Positions 1 to 6,021 of a stretch of DNA of 64,000 nt are shown piece by piece. The notes under the pieces are model-generated. The model saw only the letters and a program-made list of their open reading frames with translations, ran no database searches and was not told where the DNA came from. Each line of letters starts with the position of its first letter. The stretch's first letter is position 1. Position numbers and translations under genes: made by a program. This stretch comes from a virus, in IMG/VR virus record IMGVR_UViG_3300035703_000027, positions 1 to 64,000 of that record, one strand, 5' to 3'.

Positions 1-233
1 GGGACTTCCCGACGGTCAACTATGACGGCCCGCTAGAAAGCTGGTGGGAGACAGACTTCCGCGCAACGATGCACGCCGCCCCGCAGCCCCTGAGCCAGGA
101 GGCGCGCGAGAAGCGCAAGCCCCTGCCACCCGACGTGCTGGTGGGCGGCAGCGCCGAGCCTGTCGAGTCGGTGGGCCCGCCGCCCCAGGGGCGTGCGGCG
201 CGGACTGTGCGCAACGCAAAGAGGAGGGAGTGA
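1..233 (+). CDS. 3' end of an unidentified gene, truncated by the window edge
   Basis: An open frame runs from base 3 to a TGA at 231-233. It gives 76 residues that begin DFPTVNYDGPLESWW and end in a basic tail (KRRE). The gene's start lies outside the window. The TGA overlaps the ATG of the next gene (TGATG), the tight coupling used throughout this genome, which supports it as real coding sequence. The Trp-rich start followed by a Pro/Ala/Arg-rich tail looks like the disordered C-terminus of a larger protein. I do not recognise the family. Confidence 0.6.
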   Translation, partial: DFPTVNYDGPLESWWETDFRATMHAAPQPLSQEAREKRKPLPPDVLVGGSAEPVESVGPPPQGRAARTVRNAKRRE

Positions 234-535
234 TGGGCGTGCCCCTGGAGGCCCTCGCGGGCATCGGCAAGGCGTTCAAGCGCGCAGGGGTGGAAACCTG
301 CGACTGTGACGACCTCAACCGCCTGATTGCGGTGCTGTCGCCCCTGTTCGCGCCCGGGTACGACGGCCAGGTGGCCGCCCATGAGCGGACGGGCGAATCC
401 ACCCGGGTGCCGGCGTCGGTGTTCACGGCCGTGCTGCGGGCGATCGAGCGGCACGGGGTGACGGTCATCCACGCGGACGACTGCCACGCCATCCTGGTGG
501 CCCTCACGCCGATGTGCCAGCAGGCGGCGCGATGA
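233..535 (+). CDS. Hypothetical 100-aa protein upstream of terminase
   Basis: ATG 233 is preceded by a strong GAGGAGGGA ribosome site, so I prefer it to an in-frame start further upstream. The protein has a CDCDD cluster near residue 25 and is otherwise predicted helical, with no membrane segment. Its stop overlaps the terminase start (ATGA), so the two are translationally coupled. A small protein just before the large terminase subunit is the usual place for the small terminase subunit. I see no clear helix-turn-helix here, so that role is only a positional guess. Confidence 0.6.
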   Translation: MGVPLEALAGIGKAFKRAGVETCDCDDLNRLIAVLSPLFAPGYDGQVAAHERTGESTRVPASVFTAVLRAIERHGVTVIHADDCHAILVALTPMCQQAAR

Positions 536-2571
536 AGTCCCGTTACCCCAAGGGCCCCGCCGGCTGGGGCTCGTCCGAGGCCTATGCCGAGCTTTACGCC
601 CGCCTCTCCGCCGGGTCGGACCTCCGCGGCGAGGTGGTGCCGCTTCCCACGTTCATGGAGGATGCGGGCTGGGCGGACTTGCCCCTGCGCCCGCGCCAGC
701 GGCTGCTGCTCAAGGTGGCCGACAACGCCATCCACGGGCGCGAGCTGGACGAGGGGCTCGCCCTGGTGCCCCTCGTCGGGGCGCACGCCGTCGATACGGA
801 GGACGACCCCGAGGTGTCCACCCGGCTGGCCCGGCTACACGACCACGCGGTGGCCTTCGACGCGGCCCTCGGGGCCTACGTGTACGACGAGGTGGCGGAC
901 TGGGCCTACCTGCTCGCCGGCCACAACCAGTACGCGCGGGTGCTCTCGACCTACCAGCCCGGCAACCGCGGCTCTGAACCCCTGACGCTGGTGTTCATCA
1001 TGGGCCGCGGCAGCTCCAAGACCACCTACCTCAGCGCGGGCATCTCCGCCTGGGCGACCTACCGGATCCTGTCGAGCGCGAGCCCGCACGGGATGTTCGG
1101 CCTGGCGCCCGTGAAGCCGCTGCGCGTGCAGAACGTCGCGACCAGCGCGGTGCAGGCGGGCGAGTTCTTCGATTCGTTCCGCACCATCCTGGAGCGCACG
1201 CCCTGGTTCGCCGGGCGCCACGAGCCGCCCGGCGCCGGGCTCATCAAGTTCGAGCCGCACCTGTACGTCGAGAAAACCAGCTCCAACAGCCGCTCCAGCC
1301 GCGGCCGTGACACGGTGGTGTACGTGCACGACGAGATCGCGTTCGCGGACAAGACGCAGGGGCCGCGGAGCGACCGCAAGCTGTATGACGCCATTCGCAA
1401 GGCGGTCAAGACCCGCGCGCGCGGGCAGGGGCTCGTGGTGGTGGTCAGCAGCCCGGCCGAGGCCGACGGCGTGCTCTACGAGCTGTACTCGCAGGCGGAG
1501 GCCGGCACCCTCGCGCAGGCGATCGTGGTGCAGATGGCGACATGGGAGTCCATCCCCGGCCAGTCGAAGGCGGACTATGCCGCCGAGTACACCGCCGACG
1601 GCGACGTGGCGGATATGGAGTACGGCGCGCAGTTCTACAGCGGGGCCAGCAACCTGCTGCCCGCCATCGCGGGGCGCATCCCCGGGATGGAGGAGACGTA
1701 CAAGACCGTCACGGGGCTGCCCGGCCCGATGCCGCTGGAGCCGCTGCGGGACGCGAACGAGGAGGTGGCGTGGAAGCAGGCCCAGCGGCGCTACCCGCGG
1801 GTGGCGCACGTGGACACCAGCGCGGGGGGCGACCGCACGGTGCTGGTGCTCGCGCATGTGCGGGACCGCCGGGTGGTGGTGGACCTCGTGCGCGCCTGGG
1901 ATCGCGAGGTGGCGTTCAGCCGGGAGCTGCTGCCCTTCATCAAGCGGGTGGCGGCCCGGGTGCCGCTCGACCAGGTGACGTTCGACCAGGCGGACAGCTT
2001 GCAGCTCATCCAGGACCTGAACGACGCCGGCATCACGGCCATGAAAACGGCCTTCACCGCGCAGTACAACGACGCGATCGCCCGCAACCTCAAGACCATC
2101 GTGACGGAAGGCCTGCTCGCGCTCTACCCGCTCGCCCCCGAGGTGGGGCTGCACATCGAGCGCCAGCTCGCCACCGGCGCCTGGCAGGACGACCCGGCTC
2201 TGTGGCCGCAGGTGTCGATGGGCATCTTGCACCGCGAGCTGGCCGCCGCCAAGAAAACCGTGCGCGGCGCCTTCCTCGCGGCCGAGGCGCCGACGGCGGG
2301 CCCGGTGCAGACGGACGACTGCCTCGACGCCCTGATGGCCGCCGCCTACCAAGCCATGAAGCTCGTGGGCGGACTCGGGGAGTTCTTCACCGTGGCCCGA
2401 GGCCCCGAGGGGCTACAGGCCTCCGAGCGGCGCGAGCTGGACGGCGCCCCCGTGGCAGACAGCCGGCGCGACGTGCTGTGCCCCCACCACCGCGGCTGGG
2501 TGACGGTGGACGCCCGCGAGCGCATCGTGCCGTGCCCGACGTGCAAGGGGCTGATTCAGGCGCGGCTCTGA
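532..2571 (+). CDS. terL: Terminase large subunit
   Basis: Motor ATPase and nuclease that pumps DNA into the prohead. The start is ATG 532, overlapping the previous stop. The 679-aa protein shows a Walker A variant (GRGSSKT, near residue 157) and a Walker B strand ending in DE (VVYVHDE, near 265). An RNase-H-like nuclease domain follows: HVDTSAGGDRT near 430, then FDQADS and a DDCLDAL motif near 600. A C-terminal zinc ribbon (CPHH ... CPTC) occupies the last 35 residues and is less common in the family. Portal lies 11 kb downstream instead of adjacent, because accessory cassettes fill the gap. Confidence 0.93.
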   Translation: MKSRYPKGPAGWGSSEAYAELYARLSAGSDLRGEVVPLPTFMEDAGWADLPLRPRQRLLLKVADNAIHGRELDEGLALVPLVGAHAVDTEDDPEVSTRLARLHDHAVAFDAALGAYVYDEVADWAYLLAGHNQYARVLSTYQPGNRGSEPLTLVFIMGRGSSKTTYLSAGISAWATYRILSSASPHGMFGLAPVKPLRVQNVATSAVQAGEFFDSFRTILERTPWFAGRHEPPGAGLIKFEPHLYVEKTSSNSRSSRGRDTVVYVHDEIAFADKTQGPRSDRKLYDAIRKAVKTRARGQGLVVVVSSPAEADGVLYELYSQAEAGTLAQAIVVQMATWESIPGQSKADYAAEYTADGDVADMEYGAQFYSGASNLLPAIAGRIPGMEETYKTVTGLPGPMPLEPLRDANEEVAWKQAQRRYPRVAHVDTSAGGDRTVLVLAHVRDRRVVVDLVRAWDREVAFSRELLPFIKRVAARVPLDQVTFDQADSLQLIQDLNDAGITAMKTAFTAQYNDAIARNLKTIVTEGLLALYPLAPEVGLHIERQLATGAWQDDPALWPQVSMGILHRELAAAKKTVRGAFLAAEAPTAGPVQTDDCLDALMAAAYQAMKLVGGLGEFFTVARGPEGLQASERRELDGAPVADSRRDVLCPHHRGWVTVDARERIVPCPTCKGLIQARL

Positions 2572-2578
2572 GGGGCCC

Positions 2579-2620
2579 GCATAAATCCGCCGGGGTGCGG
2601 ATAGGGGAGGGCAGACACCC
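2579..2620 (+). promoter_or_regulatory. Class E promoter-like element, copy 1
   Basis: This is one of nine copies of a conserved block: GCATAAAYCCGG followed by GGTGCGGATAGGGG and, in most left-arm copies, GGGCAGACACCC. It sits just after the terminase stop and about 40 bases before the next ATG. The GGATAGGGG end resembles the initiation end of single-subunit phage RNA polymerase promoters. That identity is inference; the conservation is seen directly. Confidence 0.6.
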
Positions 2621-2647
2621 CCACCCCCGCCCCGAAAGGAATCCACC

Positions 2648-2830
2648 ATGACGATCGTGACGCTGCACGACCTCGCTGCCCACATCGAGGCCCTGCTGGG
2701 CCCCGAGGGCACGCCGGAGCTGGCCCGCCGAATCGCCGGCTGGCTGTGGGGCTGGGCGCCCATCGCCACGCCCATCACCCCGGAGTGGGTGGCGACGTTC
2801 GACCTGGCCGAGCTGGCCATCAAGCTGTAG
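2648..2830 (+). CDS. Hypothetical 60-aa protein
   Basis: This small gene sits in its own promoter cassette. ATG 2648 follows GAAAGGA with good spacing. The protein has two predicted amphipathic helices and a Trp-rich centre (GWLWGWAP). There is no zinc motif or clear membrane segment, and I do not recognise the family. The next gene begins nine bases after its stop with an AGGAGG site, so the two are probably co-transcribed. Confidence 0.6.
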   Translation: MTIVTLHDLAAHIEALLGPEGTPELARRIAGWLWGWAPIATPITPEWVATFDLAELAIKL

Positions 2831-2839
2831 GAGGAAACC

Positions 2840-3031
2840 ATGCCCAAGTGTCCCTGGTGCGCCAAGGCAATCGGCGCAGACTACTCGCAGGTAGGCCGTG
2901 GCGGCCGGAAGTACCACCCGGCCTGCCGTGAGGCCAAGGAGAACGGCGAGAAGGCGCCCGCGAAGCCGCCGAGCAAGCCTCGCAAGACTGATGGCTTCGA
3001 GAACAGCCTGGCGCGTTTCCTGGGCCTGTAG
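2840..3031 (+). CDS. Small zinc-finger-like protein (63 aa)
   Basis: The N-terminus holds CPWC and, about 24 residues on, HPAC. Together these suggest a single four-ligand zinc site of C2HC type. A Lys/Pro-rich linker follows, then a short C-terminal helix (FENSLARFLGL). ATG 2840 has a near-perfect AGGAGGAAACC ribosome site directly after the previous stop. Small zinc proteins like this are common in phage accessory regions and usually bind nucleic acid or protein partners. No function can be assigned. Confidence 0.7.
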   Translation: MPKCPWCAKAIGADYSQVGRGGRKYHPACREAKENGEKAPAKPPSKPRKTDGFENSLARFLGL

Positions 3032-3036
3032 TCCCC

Positions 3037-3068
3037 ACACCCCGAGCCGGGCGGGCAATCCCGGCGCG
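3037..3068 (+). repeat. 32-bp leader repeat, copy 1, with hairpin
   Basis: This sequence is repeated exactly at 3484-3515. Each copy lies directly before the ribosome site of one of two paralogous genes. It contains a 6-bp hairpin (GCCGGG ... CCCGGC, loop CGGGCAAT). It was probably copied together with the gene when the pair duplicated, or it is kept as a shared leader. Confidence 0.7.
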
Positions 3069-3081
3069 AAGGAGAACCCCC

Positions 3082-3432
3082 ATGACCAATCAGCAAGAGG
3101 ATCCCCGTGTCGAGGTGCGCGAGGTCGGGATCACCGACCCGCAGGGGCGCGCGGTCGCCCTCCGGGTGCACTACCGCACCGTGACCGTCACCGAGGGCGA
3201 ACGCGGCCGGGCGCCCGGCACCTACTTCCGGTGGCTGGTGGAGGAGGTGCGCATCACCGGGCGGCGCACCAGCCGCGTGGGCAAGGGTTTCAGCGGCGGC
3301 GGCACCTGCGCCACCCCCGAGGAGCGCGAGCAGGCCGTGGCGGCCTGCGTGGTGCACCGCCGGCGCCTGCGGGCGGACCAGTTCGCCCGGGGCCTCAAGC
3401 GCGTGCGAGGCCTGCCGTTGGTGGCCTATTGA
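3082..3432 (+). CDS. Tandem paralogue A, hypothetical 116-aa protein
   Basis: This protein is paralogous to the product of 3528-3893. Both share an ALRVHYR strand, a GTYxRWLVEE core, a VGKGxSGGGTCATPEEREQ segment and a helical, basic C-terminus. The pattern suggests a small beta-sheet followed by helices, with no catalytic motif that I recognise. ATG 3082 follows AAGGAGAACCCCC. The two genes are separated by about 95 bases and share a duplicated leader, so a recent tandem duplication is likely. The products may form a heterodimer or be copy variants. Confidence 0.75.
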   Translation: MTNQQEDPRVEVREVGITDPQGRAVALRVHYRTVTVTEGERGRAPGTYFRWLVEEVRITGRRTSRVGKGFSGGGTCATPEEREQAVAACVVHRRRLRADQFARGLKRVRGLPLVAY

Positions 3433-3483
3433 GGCGGGTATGAGCCCCGTGCACCTGGGCGGCCCACAAGTTCCTGAGCAGAA

Positions 3484-3515
3484 ACACCCCGAGCCGGGCG
3501 GGCAATCCCGGCGCG
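3484..3515 (+). repeat. 32-bp leader repeat, copy 2, with hairpin
   Basis: This is an exact second copy of the element at 3037-3068, again ending a few bases before the ribosome site (CAGGAGGAAACC) of the downstream paralogue. The GCCGGG/CCCGGC stem-loop is preserved. Confidence 0.7.
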
Positions 3516-3527
3516 CAGGAGGAAACC

Positions 3528-3893
3528 GTGCACGAGCACGAGCAGGAACGCTACGACGTTGAGCGCCCCACCGAAATGCGTGAGGTGGGGCTCAAGGACC
3601 CCCAGGGGTGCGAGGTCGCCCTCCGGGTGCACTACCGCATCGTGACCGTCTCCGAGGGCCATCCCGACCGGGCGCCCGGCACGTACTACCGCTGGCTGGT
3701 GGAGGAATGGCGGATCGGGCAGCGGGGCCAACGCCGCGTGGGCAAGGGCTGGAGCGGGGGCGGCACCTGCGCCACCCCCGAGGAACGCGAGCAGGCCGTG
3801 GCGGCTTGCGTGGTGGAGCGGCGGATGTTGCGGTGGTATCAGTTCACGCTTGGCCTCAAGCGTCTCGGCAGCCTGCCCAAGCCGAACCCATAG
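3528..3893 (+). CDS. Tandem paralogue B, hypothetical 121-aa protein
   Basis: GTG 3528 is chosen because it follows AGGAGGAAACC at ideal spacing. The protein aligns along its whole length with the product of 3082-3432, sharing the RVHYR, GTYYRWLVEE and GGGTCATPEEREQ blocks. Its extra charged N-terminus (HEHEQERYDVE) is not shared. No known domain is recognised. The strict conservation of the GGGTCATP turn in both copies marks the likely functional core. Confidence 0.75.
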   Translation: MHEHEQERYDVERPTEMREVGLKDPQGCEVALRVHYRIVTVSEGHPDRAPGTYYRWLVEEWRIGQRGQRRVGKGWSGGGTCATPEEREQAVAACVVERRMLRWYQFTLGLKRLGSLPKPNP

Positions 3894-3921
3894 GCCGGAC
3901 TACCAGGGCAAGGAGCAGACC

Positions 3922-4311
3922 ATGGCGTTTCCACACCGGCTCACGGCCAGCGGCGACTACTGCTACGCCTGCAAGGGCCTCGGCACCTTCGGGCGATCGC
4001 AGGACCCCTGCCGGCGCTGCAAGGGGACAGGCAAGGGCATCACCTGGCGGTTCGAGGACGCCGACGGCGACGCGCGGCGCGAAAGCGCCACGTGCCCCGG
4101 GCTGTCCCTGCACCAGGGGCCGGTGTACGCCCGGTTCTACTTCAACGGAGCCGCGATCTACGACTGGGAGATCAACCTGGCGTGCTCGCCCCGCCTGGAG
4201 GACTTCGGGTACATCGTGCCCGTCGGGCGGCAGCAAGCGGTGATCGCCGCCATCCGCGCCTACGGGGCCGCGGTCAAGGCGCGCATGCGCGCGGCGCAGC
4301 AGGGCCTGTAG
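3922..4311 (+). CDS. Hypothetical protein with DnaJ-type zinc motif (129 aa)
   Basis: The start is ATG 3922 behind AAGGAGCAGACC; an in-frame upstream ATG would overlap the previous gene and lacks a ribosome site. Near residue 12 there is CYACKGLGTFG and about 14 residues later CRRCKGTGKG. These are two CxxCxGxG repeats as in the DnaJ central zinc domain. The remainder looks like a mixed alpha/beta domain (YARFYFNGAAIYDWEI). Stand-alone CxxCxGxG proteins in phages are thought to act as zinc-bound binding modules. The function here is unknown. Confidence 0.75.
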   Translation: MAFPHRLTASGDYCYACKGLGTFGRSQDPCRRCKGTGKGITWRFEDADGDARRESATCPGLSLHQGPVYARFYFNGAAIYDWEINLACSPRLEDFGYIVPVGRQQAVIAAIRAYGAAVKARMRAAQQGL

Positions 4312-4338
4312 GCCGGCGCGGGCCCCTTCCCGGGCCGC

Positions 4339-4380
4339 GCATAAACCCGGCGGGGTGCGGATAGGGGTGGGCAGACAGCC
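4339..4380 (+). promoter_or_regulatory. Class E promoter-like element, copy 2
   Basis: GCATAAACCCGG and GGTGCGGATAGGGG lie between two genes, with the downstream ATG about 40 bases away. In this copy the bases after ATA form a perfect 9-bp hairpin (GGGGTGGGC, loop AGACA, GCCCACCCC, 4364-4386). If transcription starts at the GGGG, the mRNA would begin with this stem. Confidence 0.65.
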
Positions 4381-4406
4381 CACCCCCATCCCGTCAGGAG
4401 CCCCCG

Positions 4407-5498
4407 ATGCGCACCGTTTACCTCGCCGGAGCGAACCGCAGCACCTTGCCCGCCGTCGCCGGCAAGCACGTGCTGATCTCGTATCACGGCGAGGCGATGA
4501 GCCAGCGCGCCCTGCTCGCGGCCCGCGCGGCCCGCAAGGTGGCCGGCCTCATCCTGGATTGCGGCGCGTTCACCGCCTGGTCGAAGGGCCAGCCGGTGGA
4601 CCTCGCGGGCTACATCGCCTTCGTGCGCGAGGCGATCGCCGCCGGGCAGCTCGACCACGCGATCGCCCTCGACGTGATCCCCGGCGCCCCGGGCCGCGCG
4701 CCCTCGGCGGACGAGGTGGCGGCGGCCAAGGCCGAAACCTTCGCCAACCTCGACGCGATGCGCGCGGCCGGCATCCCCACGGCGCGCCTGCTGCCCGTCG
4801 CGACGCTGCACGACGCCGACTGGCAGGGCACCATCGGCGCCTACCTGGCGATGGGCTTCACGTACATCGCGCTGGGCGGCTGCGCCAAGGCCGGCAAGGC
4901 GGAGGCACAGGCCTGGCTCGACGCCGTGTTCGCCGCCTTCCCTGGCGTGGACTTCCACCTGCTGGGCATCACCCGGGCGTGGGCGGACCACTACCCTGCC
5001 CGGTCGGCGGACTCGACGAGCTGGCTTCAGCTCGCGAAGAACCGCCACGCGGAGGGCGGGCGCGGCCTCGCGGCCAACGCCTACGTCGCCAAGGGCCTCT
5101 CGACGGCCGACTACCTGCGGCACCGCCCGACGGCCGAGGTGGCCTGCGGCGGCGGCGCCGACCTGTCGGACGCGACCCTGCGCGCGGTGGGCGCCTTCGG
5201 GATGACCCGCAAGGCGGCCGGCGGCGCCGGGGCGTTCCTGCCGACGGCCGCCAAGGCGATCGACGGGGCGATCCTGGACCTGGTGGCACGCCACGGCTAC
5301 GGCGACGGCGAGGAAATCGACCTCGGCCTGATGGCCGAGTTCGTGGCGGACGAGGTGGCCCGCGGGGCGGCGGTGGCGCCCGCGTTCGCGTGGACCGCGG
5401 CGGACGCGGCCACCAACCGCGCCTTCCGCGCGCGCTTCGCCCCCGCGGTCGTCGTGACCGAGGGCGGCCAGCTCGCTTGGGACTTCCTGGCGGTCTGA
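4407..5498 (+). CDS. dpdA: DpdA/TGT-like 7-deazaguanine transglycosylase
   Basis: The 363-aa protein resembles the phage branch of the tRNA-guanine transglycosylase superfamily (DpdA), which swaps guanine in DNA for a 7-deazaguanine base. Supporting features are LDCGAFTAWSKG near residue 50, ALDVIPG near 88, a GGCAKAG phosphate-binding-like loop near 155, HLLGI, and SADSTSW near 197, which holds the candidate catalytic Asp. The usual TGT C-terminal zinc site is not evident, which fits DpdA better than tRNA TGT. It has its own promoter element and is followed by a DUF6884-like gene in an identical cassette. Genes for making the deazaguanine precursor are not in this window. Substrate specificity is inferred. 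Confidence 0.7.
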   Translation: MRTVYLAGANRSTLPAVAGKHVLISYHGEAMSQRALLAARAARKVAGLILDCGAFTAWSKGQPVDLAGYIAFVREAIAAGQLDHAIALDVIPGAPGRAPSADEVAAAKAETFANLDAMRAAGIPTARLLPVATLHDADWQGTIGAYLAMGFTYIALGGCAKAGKAEAQAWLDAVFAAFPGVDFHLLGITRAWADHYPARSADSTSWLQLAKNRHAEGGRGLAANAYVAKGLSTADYLRHRPTAEVACGGGADLSDATLRAVGAFGMTRKAAGGAGAFLPTAAKAIDGAILDLVARHGYGDGEEIDLGLMAEFVADEVARGAAVAPAFAWTAADAATNRAFRARFAPAVVVTEGGQLAWDFLAV

Positions 5499-5505
5499 GC
5501 CCGGC

Positions 5506-5548
5506 GCATAAACCCGGCGGGCCGCGGATAGGGGCAGGCGGACACCCT
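5506..5548 (+). promoter_or_regulatory. Class E promoter-like element, copy 3
   Basis: GCATAAACCCGG and GCCGCGGATAGGGG start eight bases after the previous stop. The ATG lies about 40 bases downstream of GGATAGGGG. The partial stem GGGG...CCCC with a GGACA loop is retained. Confidence 0.6.
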
Positions 5549-5575
5549 CACCCCCGACCCCGAAAGGACCCCCCG

Positions 5576-6010
5576 ATGCGCATCGTTCTCGTGGCCTGTG
5601 CGGCCAGCAAGGTGGAGCACGCCGCGCCCGCGGCCGAGCTGTACACGAGCGACCTGTTCACCAAGTCGCGCGCCTGGGCCGAGCGCGAGGTCGCCGCCGG
5701 CCGCGCGGACGCCTGGTTCATCCTGAGCGCCGAGCACGGCCTGGTGGCGCCCCGGCAGGTGCTCGCGCCCTACAACACGACCCTGAACGCGATGTCGCCC
5801 GCCGAGCGGCGCGCCTGGGCCGCCCGGGTGTGGGCGGTGCTGGGCCAGGCGTTCGTGGCGCCCGGCTCGCTGGTGTTCCTGGCGGGCGAGCACTACCGCG
5901 CGGCGCTGTCCGCCGCGGCTGCCGCGGAGGGGCACGCGATCGAGGTGCCGATGGCGGGCCTGGGCATCGGGCGGCAAAAAGCCTGGCTCAAGTCCGCGCT
6001 CGCGGCATGA
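5576..6010 (+). CDS. DUF6884-like protein, probable partner of the DpdA-like enzyme
   Basis: The 144-aa protein has the hallmarks I associate with DUF6884. It starts MRIVLVACAASK, followed by a YTSDLF segment, WFILSAEHGLV, an APYNTTLNAM segment and FLAGEHYR. The order suggests a small Rossmann-like domain with a conserved SAxHGL turn. It follows the DpdA/TGT-like gene directly and carries the same promoter element. A joint role in making or installing a modified base is plausible but not shown. ATG 5576 follows GAAAGGACC. The stop is 11 bases from the helicase start, so it may share a transcript with that gene. Confidence 0.7.
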   Translation: MRIVLVACAASKVEHAAPAAELYTSDLFTKSRAWAEREVAAGRADAWFILSAEHGLVAPRQVLAPYNTTLNAMSPAERRAWAARVWAVLGQAFVAPGSLVFLAGEHYRAALSAAAAAEGHAIEVPMAGLGIGRQKAWLKSALAA

Positions 6011-6021
6011 TGGAGGGCGCC

